From Flavobacteriaceae bacterium (GTDB lineage: Bacteria > Bacteroidota > Bacteroidia > Flavobacteriales > Flavobacteriaceae): a stretch of 64,000 nucleotides of DNA. The position numbers and the translations under genes are program-made. The stretch's first letter is position 1; each line of letters opens with the position of its first letter. Where the stretch lies: assembly GCA_027490305.1 (NCBI GenBank), contig JAIXYI010000015.1, forward strand, positions 1 to 64,000, read 5' to 3'. The notes below the pieces were generated by a model that made no database searches, was not told the origin of the DNA, and saw nothing but the letters and a program-made list of their open reading frames with translations. This document shows, piece after piece, positions 9,835-19,261 of this stretch.

Positions 9835-10634
9835 TGAGAAAGTTATCGTTTATTTTCGCGTTGGTCGCAGCGATGTTCGTGCCCCTGCACGGATTTGCAC
9901 AACTGGATATTCCGGCGAAGCCATCTGAGCAAACCAGCGTCTATGATTATGCTAATATGCTGGAAGACCAGGACGAAGCAGCCCTGAAGGAGAAGTTATT
10001 GAAGTATGCCGATTCGACGTCCAACCAAATGGTGGTCATCACTATCGAATCGCTCAAAGGCGAAGACATCGGCATACTAACGCCGAAATGGGCGCAGGAA
10101 TGGGGAATCGGACAGTCTGACAAAGACAACGGCGTACTCATTTTGGTGGCGAAGGAAGAGCGGAAGATATGGATCAGTCCGGGATACGGACTCGAAGACA
10201 AGATTACCGCCGGTATCGGTGGGGAAATCACCCGAAACATCATTGTGCCGGAGTTTAAGGAGGGCAATGTTTACGCCGGACTCAACAAAGGCACAGACGC
10301 CCTGATCGACGTAATTGCCGGCAAATACAAAGATGCCAGCAAGGCCCGCGGACGTGGGGGAGACGAAGGGTTCCCCTGGCCGGCGCTTTTCGTCGTATTC
10401 CTGGTTGTGGTGTTTATCATCATCGGCGCGATACGACGAGGCGGACGCGGTGGACGCGGCGGTCTTGGAGGCGGCGGTGGCATGGGCCTCGGTGAAATCA
10501 TCCTGCTCAGCAGTCTGGGTCGCAGCGGCGGTGGCGGATTTGGCGGCGGCGGCGGTGGTTTCGGTGGCGGCTTTGGCGGCGGCGGTTTCGGTGGCGGAGG
10601 TTTCTCTGGCGGCGGATCGGGCGGAAGCTGGTAG
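9834..10634 (+). CDS. TPM-domain membrane protein with glycine-rich tail
   Basis: The 266-residue protein has a signal peptide (1-22) and a periplasmic TPM domain at about 35-165 (NQMVVITIESLKGEDI, NGVLILVAKEERKIWISPGYGLE). One membrane helix follows at about 183-200. The tail is made almost only of glycine with serine, phenylalanine and arginine, from about 203 to the end. The architecture is that of YgcG-type proteins. The low-complexity tail is normal for the family. It ends the M23-MerR-LemA-TPM operon. Confidence 0.9.
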   Translation: MRKLSFIFALVAAMFVPLHGFAQLDIPAKPSEQTSVYDYANMLEDQDEAALKEKLLKYADSTSNQMVVITIESLKGEDIGILTPKWAQEWGIGQSDKDNGVLILVAKEERKIWISPGYGLEDKITAGIGGEITRNIIVPEFKEGNVYAGLNKGTDALIDVIAGKYKDASKARGRGGDEGFPWPALFVVFLVVVFIIIGAIRRGGRGGRGGLGGGGGMGLGEIILLSSLGRSGGGGFGGGGGGFGGGFGGGGFGGGGFSGGGSGGSW

Positions 10635-10806
10635 AGCAGTAGGCAGTAGGCAGTGAGCAGTAGGCAGTAGGCAGGGTTATTACCTTGATATTGCAAACAG
10701 TTTCATTACGATAAAAAGTAAAGGCGAATCCATCGGATTCGCCTTTTTTTAAAGGGTGTAGAACTGTCTACTATCGACTGTCTACTGCCAACTTCAAACT
10801 CCTTCT
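10635..10806. repeat. Mirror-placed GGCAGTAG tracts around a shared terminator
   Basis: After the TPM stop codon the plus strand reads (A)GCAGTAGGCAGTAGGCAGTG, at about 10635-10674. After the stop codon of the convergent gene, the minus strand reads GGCAGTAGACAGTCGATAGTAG, at about 10764-10800. Both genes therefore see the same-sense tract behind their stops, with one terminator between. Confidence 0.7.
10721..10750. terminator. Terminator between convergent genes
   Basis: An 11-bp stem (10721-10731 with 10735-10745) and a run of T make a strong terminator for the plus strand. The A-rich left flank gives a weaker one for the minus strand. Confidence 0.8.
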
Positions 10807-13645
10807 AGTCCATCCACCAAAAACGGTTCTCTTCTTTCTTCTTCCCGCCAAACTTCTCGATTTTGTAGGTCAGGGAGAACATTACGTAACGACGCAGTAC
10901 GGTGTTTTGCGCATCGCGGATACCGGTTGCCGTGATCGTGCGGGTGGCGCTGACGTTTTGGTCAAGGAGGTCGTATACCTTTACTTTCGCCAAAAGGTCG
11001 TTGTTGAGGAAGTTATAACCGAGACTGACATTCCACAAAAGGAAATCCTTGCGGAAACCGTCGGCGATCATCGAGTTGTAGGTATAACTAACGTCGTTGC
11101 CAAATACCACATTCTTCGGCCAATACGAAGTGGTTTGCAACGAAAGCGTATGACGGACGTTGGTCTGGCGGTCGACGACATAATTGTCATACCCGGTGTC
11201 ACTGTACGTAAAGCTGTAGTTCGGTGCGATGGAAAGCAACTCCCCATAGTCATACGAAAAGGTTAGCTTCGGCGTCAGGCTGAGCGATTTGGCGCTATAC
11301 AATGCCGGAGTAGGTACGGGTTCACCCACGCTGGGCGGACTCGTAATATACCCCAAATCATAATCATATCCGGACGATATACGTACGCCGTATCGGTAGG
11401 AGTGGGCGTCTTTCTTCACCGTCTTGCTCCAGTTGCCGCCGAACCAGGTGGAGGCACCACCCGAAACGTTGCGGTAGCTTGTGGTCGATTTCAATGATGC
11501 GTCGTAGGTTACTACCGAGGCTACGCGACTGTCGAAGATGCTGCCGCCACTCCAGATGCTCCAGCCCGATTTGGTCTGGTGGTCATAATCGCGGAGACTG
11601 AGGTAAAAGTAATGTTGTTTGTTCGGCGTCAGATCCGGGTTACCCACCACGGTGTTCTGCGGATCGCTCAGGTCCGTGATGTCGAGGATTTGTTGGGCAG
11701 ACGGATAGTCGATGCTGTAGTTGTAGTTCATCCACAAAGCGGTTGTCTTCGTGAAGTTATAGCCCGACCACACATTTGCCGATGGGAAGATGTCGCTCTT
11801 CCGGATGGCTTTCCGGTCGCCGAGGTACTCGCCGTTGGCACCGTAATTGGCGATCAGTGGCCCACCGTATAGATTGACGTTCCATTTTCCCTTTTGTATG
11901 CCTAATCCGACTTTCGGACCAAACGTCTCTGTCTGGGATTGCAAATAATTGGATAACAGTCCGTTGAAGATATCAAAACGGCCTGAGGCGCCATCAAAAT
12001 CATACGTCACGTTGTCGTCTACGCGCTGCGAGCGGTCATACTCGAACTTAATCCGTACCGACATCGAATCGGGCACAGGTTCCGACCATTCGAATTCGGA
12101 GTGGAAGCGCTGGTTGATGCCACGCCCCGAGCGAAGTTGGTTCCGGTCATCGGAGGTCGTGCGGTCAGAAACGCCGTCGCCATCGTCATCAAAATAAAAA
12201 CGGTTTTGCGAAACGGTATACGTGCCCGACTCCGTTTCGTTATTGTCAAGTTCCATCCAACTGCTTAGGTAACGGCCCTTGCGTTTGCGGGAACTCCGAC
12301 CGATATACAACGATCCACCAAGGTTGCCCGTGCGCGTCTCGGCGTCATCGTTTCCAATATTTTCCTGGGTGAGGCGTCCGCCGGCGTTGGTCGTAGAAGA
12401 GGAACTGGCGCTTTCGTAATGCGACCGGCCGCGAGAGATTTTCGGCGTAAAGGAAATCGTCGTGAGTGTATCGGGTTTGATTTCAATCTCTAAACTGCCG
12501 TTATGGGCGAAGGTAAATTCGTGGTTTACGGAATTTGACTGGGTCGTAAAACTGTCGTCTTCGAGAAACGTCACGGCACGGGTGCGGTTGGTGTTGTTGC
12601 GGTCGCTGTCGGTATAGAAATAACTGCCGTTCGTCGTTAGGTTCTTAACCGGCTCATCGCTGTAATTAACCCCGAGTATGTTCGACTTCTTGATGCCGAA
12701 ACCACCGCCGAACATCATGCCGTTGATGCCGAAGGAGCCATCGTCGTTGGTCCAGATAGAGTAATTACGCCCGCCGCCCATACTATCGAAAATCTCGTTC
12801 ATCGAGAAACCGGTGGTGTTGATGTTGTTGGACGAGCCGATCAGTGAGATCTTTCGGCTTCCCTTAAAATAGTTGAGCATGAGGCTGCTTTCGTAGCGTT
12901 TGTCGCTGCCATAGCCGGCCATCGCCTTACCGAAGAATCCTTTGTTTTTGTCTTCGTCGATCGTCAGGTTGATGGACGCCTCATTTGACGAGGCCGCCTG
13001 TCCGGTCGTTTCTTCCTTCTTGGTTTTGGTATCGGTGATCTGCACCTTGTTGATGATGTCCGACGGAAGGTTCTGCAACGCTACTTTGCCTTCTTTGTCG
13101 AAGAAGGGCTTTCCGTTCACCAGGATTTGGTTGACTTCCTTCCCGTTCACCGTTATCTTTCCATCGTTGTCGATTTCAACGCCCGGCAATTGTTTCAATA
13201 GGGTTTCCACATTGGCATCGGGACGCACTTTGAAGGAGGAAGCGTTGAATTCGAGGGTGTCGTTTTTGATTCGTACCGGAGGGGCTTCACTCTTGATCTG
13301 TACCTCTTCCAGCGTGCGCGGTGCATCTTCGAGTTCGATCGTACCGACGTCGACGCTCTCCGATAGGCCTTCGAAACGGCGGGTGTAGTCGGCAAACGTA
13401 ATCATGGATGTTTTGAGGATGACCGGTTTGTCGGTTTTGCGGACGGTCATCAGGAAGGAGCCGGTGCGGTCGGAGATCGTGTATTCGATCATGGTCGAAT
13501 CTTTCGCGGATTGCAGATACACGGTGGCCGCCTCCAGCGGTTTTTCCATTTCCTTGTCAACCAGTTTGCCCTTGATCGTGATGCTTTGGGCGAATGTAGA
13601 GGATACGGCGGATAACAGCAGTAGTAGCAGTAAATTACGGGTCAT
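10805..13645 (-). CDS. Outer-membrane beta-barrel protein, TonB-receptor-like with carboxypeptidase-regulatory N-terminal domain
   Basis: The 946-residue protein has a signal peptide (1-19). A CarboxypepD-regulatory-like beta sandwich follows at about 22-110 (GKLVDKEMEKPLEAATVYLQ). Then comes a plug-like segment (LLKQLPGVEIDNDGKITVNGKEVNQILVNGKPFF) and a long beta-barrel ending in an aromatic-rich strand. It belongs to the barrel family that Bacteroidota carry beside true SusC proteins. No SusD partner or TonB box is seen, and the cargo is unknown. It could be a transporter or an envelope sensor. It is transcribed alone toward the shared terminator. Confidence 0.85.
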   Translation of the reverse strand: MTRNLLLLLLLSAVSSTFAQSITIKGKLVDKEMEKPLEAATVYLQSAKDSTMIEYTISDRTGSFLMTVRKTDKPVILKTSMITFADYTRRFEGLSESVDVGTIELEDAPRTLEEVQIKSEAPPVRIKNDTLEFNASSFKVRPDANVETLLKQLPGVEIDNDGKITVNGKEVNQILVNGKPFFDKEGKVALQNLPSDIINKVQITDTKTKKEETTGQAASSNEASINLTIDEDKNKGFFGKAMAGYGSDKRYESSLMLNYFKGSRKISLIGSSNNINTTGFSMNEIFDSMGGGRNYSIWTNDDGSFGINGMMFGGGFGIKKSNILGVNYSDEPVKNLTTNGSYFYTDSDRNNTNRTRAVTFLEDDSFTTQSNSVNHEFTFAHNGSLEIEIKPDTLTTISFTPKISRGRSHYESASSSSTTNAGGRLTQENIGNDDAETRTGNLGGSLYIGRSSRKRKGRYLSSWMELDNNETESGTYTVSQNRFYFDDDGDGVSDRTTSDDRNQLRSGRGINQRFHSEFEWSEPVPDSMSVRIKFEYDRSQRVDDNVTYDFDGASGRFDIFNGLLSNYLQSQTETFGPKVGLGIQKGKWNVNLYGGPLIANYGANGEYLGDRKAIRKSDIFPSANVWSGYNFTKTTALWMNYNYSIDYPSAQQILDITDLSDPQNTVVGNPDLTPNKQHYFYLSLRDYDHQTKSGWSIWSGGSIFDSRVASVVTYDASLKSTTSYRNVSGGASTWFGGNWSKTVKKDAHSYRYGVRISSGYDYDLGYITSPPSVGEPVPTPALYSAKSLSLTPKLTFSYDYGELLSIAPNYSFTYSDTGYDNYVVDRQTNVRHTLSLQTTSYWPKNVVFGNDVSYTYNSMIADGFRKDFLLWNVSLGYNFLNNDLLAKVKVYDLLDQNVSATRTITATGIRDAQNTVLRRYVMFSLTYKIEKFGGKKKEENRFWWMD

Positions 13646-13749
13646 GCGTTTGTTTTGTGAAGAAACGCGAAGAAACGATTTTCCGTGTGCAACTACGCGC
13701 TTTTCCTACCGGTTTAACACACAGACTTAGCAACTGCGAACGAAGAGCA

Positions 13750-15060
13750 CTATTTTTCGCGGATGTAGATGTCGATCGGCACACCCGAAAAGTCCCATTT
13801 CTCCCGGATTTTATTCTCAAGGAAACGCTTGTAGGGATCTTTTACATACTGTGGCAGGTTCGCAAAGAAGACAAACTGTGGTGTTTGCGTCGGCAATTGC
13901 ATGCAATATTTGATCTTGATGTATTTGCCTTTGATGGCAGGTGGTGGGAAGTTCTCGATGACTTTCAGCATGTGGTCGTTGAATTTCGACGTCGAGATGC
14001 GTTGGCGGCGGCTTTCGAAGACTTGTACGGATGCCTCAAGCGCTTTCAGTAGACGCTGTTTGGTCAGCGCCGATACGAACAGGATCGGCACGTCGGTAAA
14101 CGGCTCAATTTCTTTGCGGATGCGGTTTTCGTATTCTTTGGACGACATGGTGTCTTTCTCGACCAGGTCCCACTTGTTCACGAGAATAACGACACCCTTA
14201 CGGTTTTTTTCGGCCAGCCAGAAGATGTTCTGGTCTTGTCCTTCGAACCCACGCGTAGCATCGATCACGAGGATACAGACGTCAGCGTGTTCGATGGCGC
14301 GCACCGAGCGCATGACCGAATAAAACTCAAGATCTTCTTTTACTTTGGCCTTCCGGCGGATACCGGCCGTGTCGACCAGGTTAAATTCAAAGCCGAAACG
14401 GTTGAATTTAGTATCGATGGCGTCGCGGGTCGTGCCGGCGATATCCGTCACGATATACCGGTCTTCGCCGATGAGGGCATTGATGAAACTTGATTTACCG
14501 GCGTTCGGGCGGCCTACGACGGCAAAGCGCGGCAGTTCTTCGTCTTCCTGAACGGGTTCCGGCTTTTCGGGAAAGGCGTCGATCAGGGCGTCGAGCAATT
14601 CGCCCGTGCCGCTTCCCGAGATACTGGCGAAGGTATAGTAATCGCCCAGTCCGAGGTTATAGAATTCAATTGCTTCTTTTTCCCGGGCACCATTATCGAC
14701 TTTATTAACCGCCAGCAGCACCGGTTTGGTCACCTTCCGGAGCAATTTGGCGACGGTCTCGTCCATGGGCGTGATGCCTTCTTCGACGTCAACCACAAAA
14801 ATGATGACATCGGCCTCGTCGATGGCGAGTTCGACCTGTTTACGGATTTCACCTTCGAACACGTCGTCTGACCCACGCACGTAACCACCGGTGTCGATGA
14901 CCGAAAATTCGCGTCCGTTCCATTCGCTTTTGCCGTAATTCCGGTCACGTGTCACACCGGCCACCGAATCGACGATGGCTTCACGGCGCTTGATGAGGCG
15001 GTTGAAAAGCGTCGACTTCCCGACATTGGGTCGTCCGACGATAGCGACGATGTTGCTCAT
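13750..15060 (-). CDS. der: Ribosome-assembly GTPase Der (EngA)
   Basis: The 436-residue protein has the diagnostic pair of GTPase domains. The first has [12 protein letters not shown] (about 8-19), DTGG and NKVD; the second has [12 protein letters not shown] (about 182-193), DTAGIRR and NKWD. A C-terminal KH-like domain follows. Der acts in 50S subunit maturation. Length and motif spacing are complete. The upstream spacer carries repeats, so its promoter is not evident. Confidence 0.97.
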   Translation of the reverse strand: MSNIVAIVGRPNVGKSTLFNRLIKRREAIVDSVAGVTRDRNYGKSEWNGREFSVIDTGGYVRGSDDVFEGEIRKQVELAIDEADVIIFVVDVEEGITPMDETVAKLLRKVTKPVLLAVNKVDNGAREKEAIEFYNLGLGDYYTFASISGSGTGELLDALIDAFPEKPEPVQEDEELPRFAVVGRPNAGKSSFINALIGEDRYIVTDIAGTTRDAIDTKFNRFGFEFNLVDTAGIRRKAKVKEDLEFYSVMRSVRAIEHADVCILVIDATRGFEGQDQNIFWLAEKNRKGVVILVNKWDLVEKDTMSSKEYENRIRKEIEPFTDVPILFVSALTKQRLLKALEASVQVFESRRQRISTSKFNDHMLKVIENFPPPAIKGKYIKIKYCMQLPTQTPQFVFFANLPQYVKDPYKRFLENKIREKWDFSGVPIDIYIREK

Positions 15061-15090
15061 GGTGAAATTTTCGGCAAAGGTAGGGATTTA

Positions 15091-15172
15091 AGTTGGGAAG
15101 TTGGGGAGTTGGGAAGATCGGGAGTTCGGAGGTCGGAAAGTCGGGAAGTCTGAAAATCGGGAAGACATTTCT
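15091..15172. repeat. G-rich short-period repeat
   Basis: Imperfect repeats of GGGAAGTTGGG / GGGAAGTCGG with period 8-9 give a strongly purine-biased plus strand. They lie immediately upstream of der (divergent side) and have no coding potential. Confidence 0.6.
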
Positions 15173-15182
15173 TCAAAGGAAG

Positions 15183-15213
15183 AACCTGCAAGGTTTTTTC
15201 AACCTTGTAGGTT
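15183..15213. repeat. Intergenic palindrome
   Basis: Arms 15183-15195 and 15201-15213 (AACCTGCAAGGTT / AACCTTGTAGGTT) pair over 13 bp with one G-T wobble, separated by five bases and followed by T. I recall similar AACCTACAAGGTT palindromes as dispersed repeats in Flavobacterium genomes. Terminator action is possible. Confidence 0.6.
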
Positions 15214-15254
15214 TTTGAGGTTAGAGTTGAAAGTCGGAAAGTCGGGAAGACGAC

Positions 15255-15535
15255 GAGCGCCGATGAATTGGACGGGTGTGCTTTTTGGGACGGCTTCCCG
15301 CTAGTATCCCTGAACTAAGAACTCCTTCCCGCGTGAGGGATTGCAGCGATTGTTTGAGCTCGGCGGCGGCGTGTAACGACGGCGGCAGCGAGTGCGGAAA
15401 GCCCGACGGCGCGAAGGCGTGGGAAGAAAAGGAGCCCGTCAATGCGCCGGCACGCCCAAATCCTAATAGGTAACTGAGGAACTGAGACTGCGACTGCGAC
15501 TAAAACTGCCTACTGCGACTGCCCACTGCCAACTT
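15255..15535. repeat. GC-rich intergenic block and ACTGCGACTG tract
   Basis: 15255-15462 is markedly GC-rich, with GGGACGGCTTCCCGC near the left end, GGCACGCCC at the right end, and AGTGCGGAAAGCCCGACGGC within. It has no credible reading frame and could be a degenerate dispersed repeat. 15471-15535 is a tract of ACTGCGACTG/ACTGCCTACTG words. The ECF sigma gene follows at 15601. Confidence 0.45.
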
Positions 15536-15600
15536 TTTCCCCCCTTCAGGCAACTTTTTCGAAAACCTTCCCGTCTTTTGTATTGTAACAACGAACAAAC

Positions 15601-16161
15601 GTGAAGATCATTGCCCTACATGCCTCGGATGAGGCGCTGGTGAAAAAAGCGCTGAAGCGCGACCCGGCCGCCGAATACAAGCTCTACCGGCGCTATGCGT
15701 CGAAGATGCTGAGTGTGTGTCGTTATTATATAAAGGACATCCATTATGCGGAGGATGTCATGGTGATGGGCTTCACCAAGGCGTTCGACAAACTCGATCG
15801 GTTTCGTTTTGAGGGGAGCTTCGAGGGTTGGTTGCGGAAAATCATGGTGCGCGAGGCACTGGAATTTCTGCGAAGCCGCCAGCAATTGCGTTTTTCGGAA
15901 CTGGAAGAAGCCGAGACGCAGGCTGGGGTGGTCGATGCACTCGATTTTGATACCGAACGGCTGCAGTTGCTGATCGATGCGCTGCCGGCCGGATACCGAA
16001 CGGTCTTGCTGCTGTATGCCGTGGAAGGCTACAGCCATAAGGAGATCGCGGAGACCCTCCGAATTACGGAGAGCACCTCAAAAAGCCAGCTATTCAAAGC
16101 GCGAAAGTTGCTGGCGGAACAGTTCAACCCACACAACGAAAAGCATCATGGCACACGATAA
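15601..16161 (+). CDS. ECF-type RNA polymerase sigma factor
   Basis: The 186-residue protein has sigma region 2 at about 22-90 (YRRYASKMLSVCRYYIKDIHYAEDVMVMGFTKAFDKLDRFRFEGSFEGWLRKIMVREAL). Region 4 is at about 125-178 (LPAGYRTVLLLYAVEGYSHKEIAETLRITESTSKSQLFKARKLL). It begins with GTG; no ATG lies in a better place. It overlaps the next gene by 14 bp, as expected for a sigma/anti-sigma pair. The signal is unknown. No FecR/TonB-type partner is adjacent. Confidence 0.93.
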   Translation: MKIIALHASDEALVKKALKRDPAAEYKLYRRYASKMLSVCRYYIKDIHYAEDVMVMGFTKAFDKLDRFRFEGSFEGWLRKIMVREALEFLRSRQQLRFSELEEAETQAGVVDALDFDTERLQLLIDALPAGYRTVLLLYAVEGYSHKEIAETLRITESTSKSQLFKARKLLAEQFNPHNEKHHGTR

Positions 16162-16819
16162 TTTTGAAGATCTGTTGAAGCGACAACTGGAAGCGCGTCG
16201 CCTTGAGCCCAGCGAAAATGCCTGGGAACGTATCAATGCCCGGCCTCGCGGCAAGCGGTCGCGCCGTCGCGGGTTCGTATACACCGCCGTTGCGGCCGGC
16301 CTGTTGCTGCTAATGGGATGGTTCTGGACGAACCGACCGGAGACGGTTATCGAAAATAGGGTAGTGACGGCACCCGCTGTCGAGCCGGAAAAGCAGGTAG
16401 TGAATACGGCACCTGTCATCGCGCCACCCCGTTTGGTAAAAGACAAGAAAGAAGGTTGGGCCACGACAATCGTTCCGCCTGCCCCGCCTATGGATAAGAA
16501 TCCACACGTGGTTTCGGAAACACCATCGGCACCGGTCGTAGTTCCGACGGTTGAAGAGCAGAAAATACAGGAAATCGTAGCCGAACTCGACCAACGCCAG
16601 CAGAACGGGAAGGCGATCACCGACGCCACGGTCGACTCGCTACTGGCGAATGCCCAACGTGAAATTGCGCTCGAAAAACAACAACGTTCGGGCACTGACC
16701 CAACGCGGCTCTTAGCCGAATCTGAAATAGAACTCAACCGCTCGTTCAAAGAACGCGTGTTCACTGCGATCAATAAATTCAGGAAAGTACGGATCGCCGT
16801 TTCATCGAATAACCCTTAA
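16148..16819 (+). CDS. Putative anti-sigma factor, single-pass membrane protein
   Basis: The 223-residue protein starts at the ATG inside the sigma gene (MAHDNFEDLLKRQLEARRLEPSENAWERI). The frame is open further upstream, but that part is a shadow of the sigma gene. A short cytoplasmic N-terminal region precedes a membrane helix at about 40-57. A proline/valine-rich periplasmic stretch and a helical end follow. No zinc-finger HxxxCxxC is present. The anti-sigma role is inferred from position and topology. Confidence 0.72.
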   Translation: MAHDNFEDLLKRQLEARRLEPSENAWERINARPRGKRSRRRGFVYTAVAAGLLLLMGWFWTNRPETVIENRVVTAPAVEPEKQVVNTAPVIAPPRLVKDKKEGWATTIVPPAPPMDKNPHVVSETPSAPVVVPTVEEQKIQEIVAELDQRQQNGKAITDATVDSLLANAQREIALEKQQRSGTDPTRLLAESEIELNRSFKERVFTAINKFRKVRIAVSSNNP

Positions 16820-16830
16820 ATCCATACATC

Positions 16831-17925
16831 ATGCGTAGAATTTTAGTTCTTGCCTTTTTGGCAACCGGTTTTCTCATGCCTCGTGCCGCCGCACAGTATA
16901 CACTTAAAGAAAGCGGACTTCCGCTGAATGCCGAACGAACAAAAGCCGACAAGATACTCTCGCTACAGGAAGAAAAAGAGCGTATCAAGAACTACGAAAA
17001 AGACCGGCTGAAAAAAGAAATCGAGCGACTCGATGCGTTGGTCACGAAAGACAGCCTTTCGCCCGCCGAAGCGCAAACCCGAAAAGAAGAGGCGGCCCGC
17101 GCGGCGGCGCTCAATATCGACAACAAAACGGCCATCGTCGACAACCAGATCGCGTTGGTGGAGCGTGATGAATCGTATGAGCCGAAAGCGAATCGCGGCA
17201 GCAGCCTCGAGATTGGACTTGGTAACGCCTACGACGAGCAGGGTAGTATGTTGCTGGGGATCCAATATCGGGCCAACCCGCATCGTGTGAAATACGACCG
17301 CCGCACCTATTCAGATGTGGTGTTGGTCGGCGGCTTGGGGAATGTAATCAGCTCGGGCCGGAGTCCGTATGCCACATGGAAAAGCCTTTATTCAGAATTG
17401 GGCTTCACATGGCGTACGCGTTTGCGTAAAAACGACAACTTTTTCCGACTGGCTTATGGACTATCGTTCCAGGTAACGGCGTTGTCGCCAACCGGAGATC
17501 GCTATTTTGTAGACGATTACAACGGTCATACTACGCTGCAGCCGTTTGGGTATCGCCTCAAACGCAATCAAATGTACTTTACGAACCTGGTGTTTCCAGT
17601 ATTCCTCGAATTTGGCAAGTCAGAGAAAGTGACGTATCCGGATCGCGTGCGGTATTATATCAACAACAATTTTAAAGCGGGTATCGGCGGATACGGCGGG
17701 TTCAACATCCGCACGGCGCAACGGTTGAAATGGACGGAAGACGGAAACCGTCGGGAAACCCGGGATATCCAGGATTACAATACCAATAACCTGGTGTATG
17801 GTGTGGCGGCTTATGTCGGATTCGGTGCGCTGTCACTCTATGCCAAGTATGACCTAAACCCGCTGTTCAAGAATGCGGAAGAACGCGAGCGCCTAATGGC
17901 GATTGGTTTCCGGATGGATTTTTAG
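16831..17925 (+). CDS. Outer-membrane beta-barrel protein with periplasmic coiled coil
   Basis: The 364-residue protein has a signal peptide (1-21). A charged coiled coil follows at about 45-115 (LQEEKERIKNYEKDRLKKEIERLDALV). From about 130 to the end there are alternating amphipathic strands ending in MAIGFRMDF, typical of a barrel closing strand. It lies 11 bp after the anti-sigma gene and completes a three-gene operon. It may be the outer-membrane input or a main output of the sigma factor. I do not recognise a named family. Confidence 0.65.
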   Translation: MRRILVLAFLATGFLMPRAAAQYTLKESGLPLNAERTKADKILSLQEEKERIKNYEKDRLKKEIERLDALVTKDSLSPAEAQTRKEEAARAAALNIDNKTAIVDNQIALVERDESYEPKANRGSSLEIGLGNAYDEQGSMLLGIQYRANPHRVKYDRRTYSDVVLVGGLGNVISSGRSPYATWKSLYSELGFTWRTRLRKNDNFFRLAYGLSFQVTALSPTGDRYFVDDYNGHTTLQPFGYRLKRNQMYFTNLVFPVFLEFGKSEKVTYPDRVRYYINNNFKAGIGGYGGFNIRTAQRLKWTEDGNRRETRDIQDYNTNNLVYGVAAYVGFGALSLYAKYDLNPLFKNAEERERLMAIGFRMDF

Positions 17926-17929
17926 TCGG

Positions 17930-17969
17930 AATCACTAACCACCGACCACTAACCACTGACTACCAACCA
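17930..17969. repeat. CACTAACCACTGACTACC tract between convergent genes
   Basis: The whole 44-bp gap between the barrel gene and the permease gene is made of CACTAACCACTGACTACCAACC words. The last word runs into the permease stop codon (minus strand). Confidence 0.65.
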
Positions 17970-19205
17970 CTAGTCGAACCGGATGGCTTTCACCGGCGAG
18001 ATTTTCGTAATGACCCACGAGGGAATGACCAAAACCAACAGGCAGATACCCACGGTGATGACATTGAGCAGCAGGATGTATAGCCAGTCGAGGTTCACGG
18101 GTGCTTCGTTCACGTAGTAGCTCTCAGGGTCCAACTGGATGATCCCGGTTTTTTGCTGGATTAACAAAAGTCCGATCGCAATTCCGTTGCCGAGCAGGAG
18201 TCCGCGCAGGATGAGGTGGAAGGCATTGTACAGGAAGATTTTCCGGATCGACCAATTCGACGCCCCCATCGCTTTTAGGATACCGATCATCCGGGTGCGT
18301 TCGAGAATCAGAACGAGCAGTGCCACGACCATATCGATGGTTGACACCAGGATCATAATCCCGATGATGACAAGGATGTTGAAATCGAAGAGTTTCACCC
18401 ACTCGAAAAGGTAGGCGTATTTGTCGGCAATCGTCCGGCTTCGGAGGAAGGATCCGGTGGCGTTGTATACCTCCCGTCCTTTTTCTTCCATTTGGCTGAA
18501 ATCATCGAGGAAGACTTCGAAAGCGCCGACTTCATCTGGTCGCCATTTGTTCATTTTCTGGACATGCCGGATGTCGCCAATCACAAACGTGCCGTCGATT
18601 TCCTGGAAACCCGAATTGAAGATGCCCACCACCGTAAACACCCGGAGGTTGGGCATTTTCCAGCTATTATCCTTCATGAAATACGTCGTGAAGCGGTCGC
18701 CGGGCTTCAGTTTCAGTCGGTCAGCCAGGTATTGGGGCAGCAGCACTTCGGCGTTGAGGTTGTGTTTGACGTCGGGCATACGGCCGGCTACGAGGTATTC
18801 GGCGATGTTGCTCCAGTCGTATTCCTTTCCGACGCCTTTGAAGATAATCCCTTCGAAATCGGTCGCCGTTCGGATGATGCCGGCTTTGGTCGCCACGGCC
18901 TGCACATGGTGAATGCCGGATACGCCGGTGAAGGTCGGGTAAAACGATTGGTGTGTTGAGATCGGCGTTGCGGTGATCTCAGACTGGTTGTCTTCGAGGT
19001 TCGAGATCAGGATATGCCCGTTGAACGCGGCCAGTTTCGCCCGGATTTTCTGTTGGAGGCCAGTGCCGGTCGCTACTGATATCACCATCATCGCCATCGA
19101 GATGGCAATGGCCCACACCGCGATTTTTATTATCGGTGAAGATATGCTACTTTTGCCACTTTTGGCGGCCACAAGCCTTTTGGCAATGAAATACTCCGGA
19201 TTCAA
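17970..19205 (-). CDS. FtsX/LolE-type ABC transporter permease
   Basis: The 411-residue protein has one N-terminal membrane helix (about 27-47) and a periplasmic MacB-core domain. Three C-terminal helices of the FtsX family follow, with LKAMGASNWSIRKIF and a final SPVKAIRFD, as in lipoprotein-releasing permeases. It starts with TTG: family members begin with N(F/P)EYFIAKR, and an in-frame stop lies four codons upstream. No ATPase gene is adjacent, so its LolD-like partner must be elsewhere. It probably works in lipoprotein sorting or a related mechanotransmission system. Confidence 0.88.
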   Translation of the reverse strand: MNPEYFIAKRLVAAKSGKSSISSPIIKIAVWAIAISMAMMVISVATGTGLQQKIRAKLAAFNGHILISNLEDNQSEITATPISTHQSFYPTFTGVSGIHHVQAVATKAGIIRTATDFEGIIFKGVGKEYDWSNIAEYLVAGRMPDVKHNLNAEVLLPQYLADRLKLKPGDRFTTYFMKDNSWKMPNLRVFTVVGIFNSGFQEIDGTFVIGDIRHVQKMNKWRPDEVGAFEVFLDDFSQMEEKGREVYNATGSFLRSRTIADKYAYLFEWVKLFDFNILVIIGIMILVSTIDMVVALLVLILERTRMIGILKAMGASNWSIRKIFLYNAFHLILRGLLLGNGIAIGLLLIQQKTGIIQLDPESYYVNEAPVNLDWLYILLLNVITVGICLLVLVIPSWVITKISPVKAIRFD

Positions 19206-19261
19206 AGGGGTGGTTTATCAGGTACCAAAAATACGCTTTTTGGGCGAACGCCGCGACAACC

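Noticed and set aside
10271..10696. Proline-rich minus-strand frame of 141 codons
   Set aside because: It is the complement of the glycine-rich tail of the TPM protein; the composition is a mirror artefact.
15977..16147. Extended N-terminus of the anti-sigma gene
   Set aside because: The added 57 residues overlap the sigma region 4 coding sequence in another frame and look like a shadow. The ATG at 16148 is the natural start.
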